Assembly (NCBI GenBank): GCA_003551865.1 | Contig: PUNU01000046.1 | Coordinates: 1 to 6,584, forward strand | DNA: 6,584 nucleotides | Direction: 5' to 3' | Source of the DNA: Syntrophomonadaceae bacterium | GTDB taxonomy: Bacteria > Bacillota_D > Dethiobacteria > DTU022 | Shown here: positions 6,444 to 6,584 of the stretch, in pieces | Position numbering within the stretch: position 1 is the first letter of the stretch | Layout of the letters: the number at the start of each line of letters is the position of its first letter | The notes under the pieces: model-generated | Database searches by the model: none | What the model saw: only the letters and a program-made list of their open reading frames with translations | What the model was told of the DNA's origin: nothing | Made by a program: the position numbers and the translations under genes

Positions 6444-6560
6444 TATGGCGGGCCTAGCGGAGGGGCCACACCCGTTCCCATGCAGAACACGCAAGTTAAG
6501 CCCTCCAGCGCCGATGGTACTTGAGGCGAGAGCCCCCGGGAGAGTAGGTCCCCGCCGGAT
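6444..6560 (+). rRNA. rrf: 5S ribosomal RNA
   Basis: This is the 5S RNA of the large ribosomal subunit. The sequence carries the bacterial core: CCACACCCGTTCCCAT (6466-6481), GAACAC then AAGTTAAG (6493-6500), CAGCGCCGATGGTAC (6506-6520) and GGGAGAGTAGG (6538-6548). Folding supports it. Helix I pairs GGCGGG (6447-6452) with CCCGCC (6551-6556), helix II pairs GGAGGG (6459-6464) with CCCTCC (6501-6506), and helix III pairs TGC with GCA where CCG/CGG is common, a compensatory change. The 6523-6536 stem closes a GAGA loop but has an A-C mismatch (6524/6535), with a U-C pair just outside it. Helix I has an A-G mismatch at its outer end. The length of about 117 is normal; the exact ends are uncertain by a few bases. 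A T5 run follows at 6566-6570. No 16S, 23S or tRNA is recognisable in the window, so it may be a lone gene or the first gene of a cluster to the right. Confidence 0.93.
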
Positions 6561-6584
6561 ACTAGTTTTTAATAAGAGGCCGTG

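Overview
This window holds an almost complete tryptophan biosynthesis operon on the + strand, in the order trpE-trpG-trpD-trpC-trpF-trpB-trpA. It is followed by a roughly 180-base gene-free spacer and a 5S rRNA gene, also on the + strand. Only trpE is incomplete: its reading frame is already open at the left edge, so its N-terminus and the operon's promoter and leader lie outside the window. No gene on the - strand is supported.

The organism is most likely a Gram-positive bacterium of the Firmicutes, probably Clostridia of the Peptococcaceae/Desulfotomaculum type. This is inferred from several things: the trpEGDCFBA order with trpG inside the operon and every enzyme on a separate polypeptide (no trpGD or trpCF fusion), strong AGGAGG-type ribosome binding sites, TTG and GTG starts, and a 5S rRNA of Firmicute-like sequence. 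The sequence does not fix the genus.

Layout: 2-1225 trpE (3' part), 1222-1845 trpG, 1802-2860 trpD, 2862-3641 trpC, 3663-4301 trpF, 4285-5481 trpB, 5478-6263 trpA, 6264-6443 structured spacer, about 6444-6560 5S rRNA. The genes are packed tightly: 4-base overlaps (trpE/G, trpB/A), a 17-base overlap (trpF/B), a 44-base overlap (trpG/D), a 1-base gap (trpD/C) and a 21-base gap (trpC/F). This points to one polycistronic message with translational coupling.

The enzymes form a complete path from chorismate to tryptophan. TrpE/TrpG make anthranilate, TrpD attaches phosphoribose, TrpF isomerises, TrpC closes the indole ring, and TrpA/TrpB convert indole-3-glycerol phosphate plus serine to tryptophan. 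The catalytic residues I could locate are all present, so the pathway looks functional.

I found no new biological system. The points worth a second look are the 5S gene directly behind a biosynthetic operon with no visible terminator, promoter or other rRNA between them; the hairpin-rich spacer, which may carry a degenerate 23S 3'-end-like stretch; and the unusual initiation regions of trpC and trpD.
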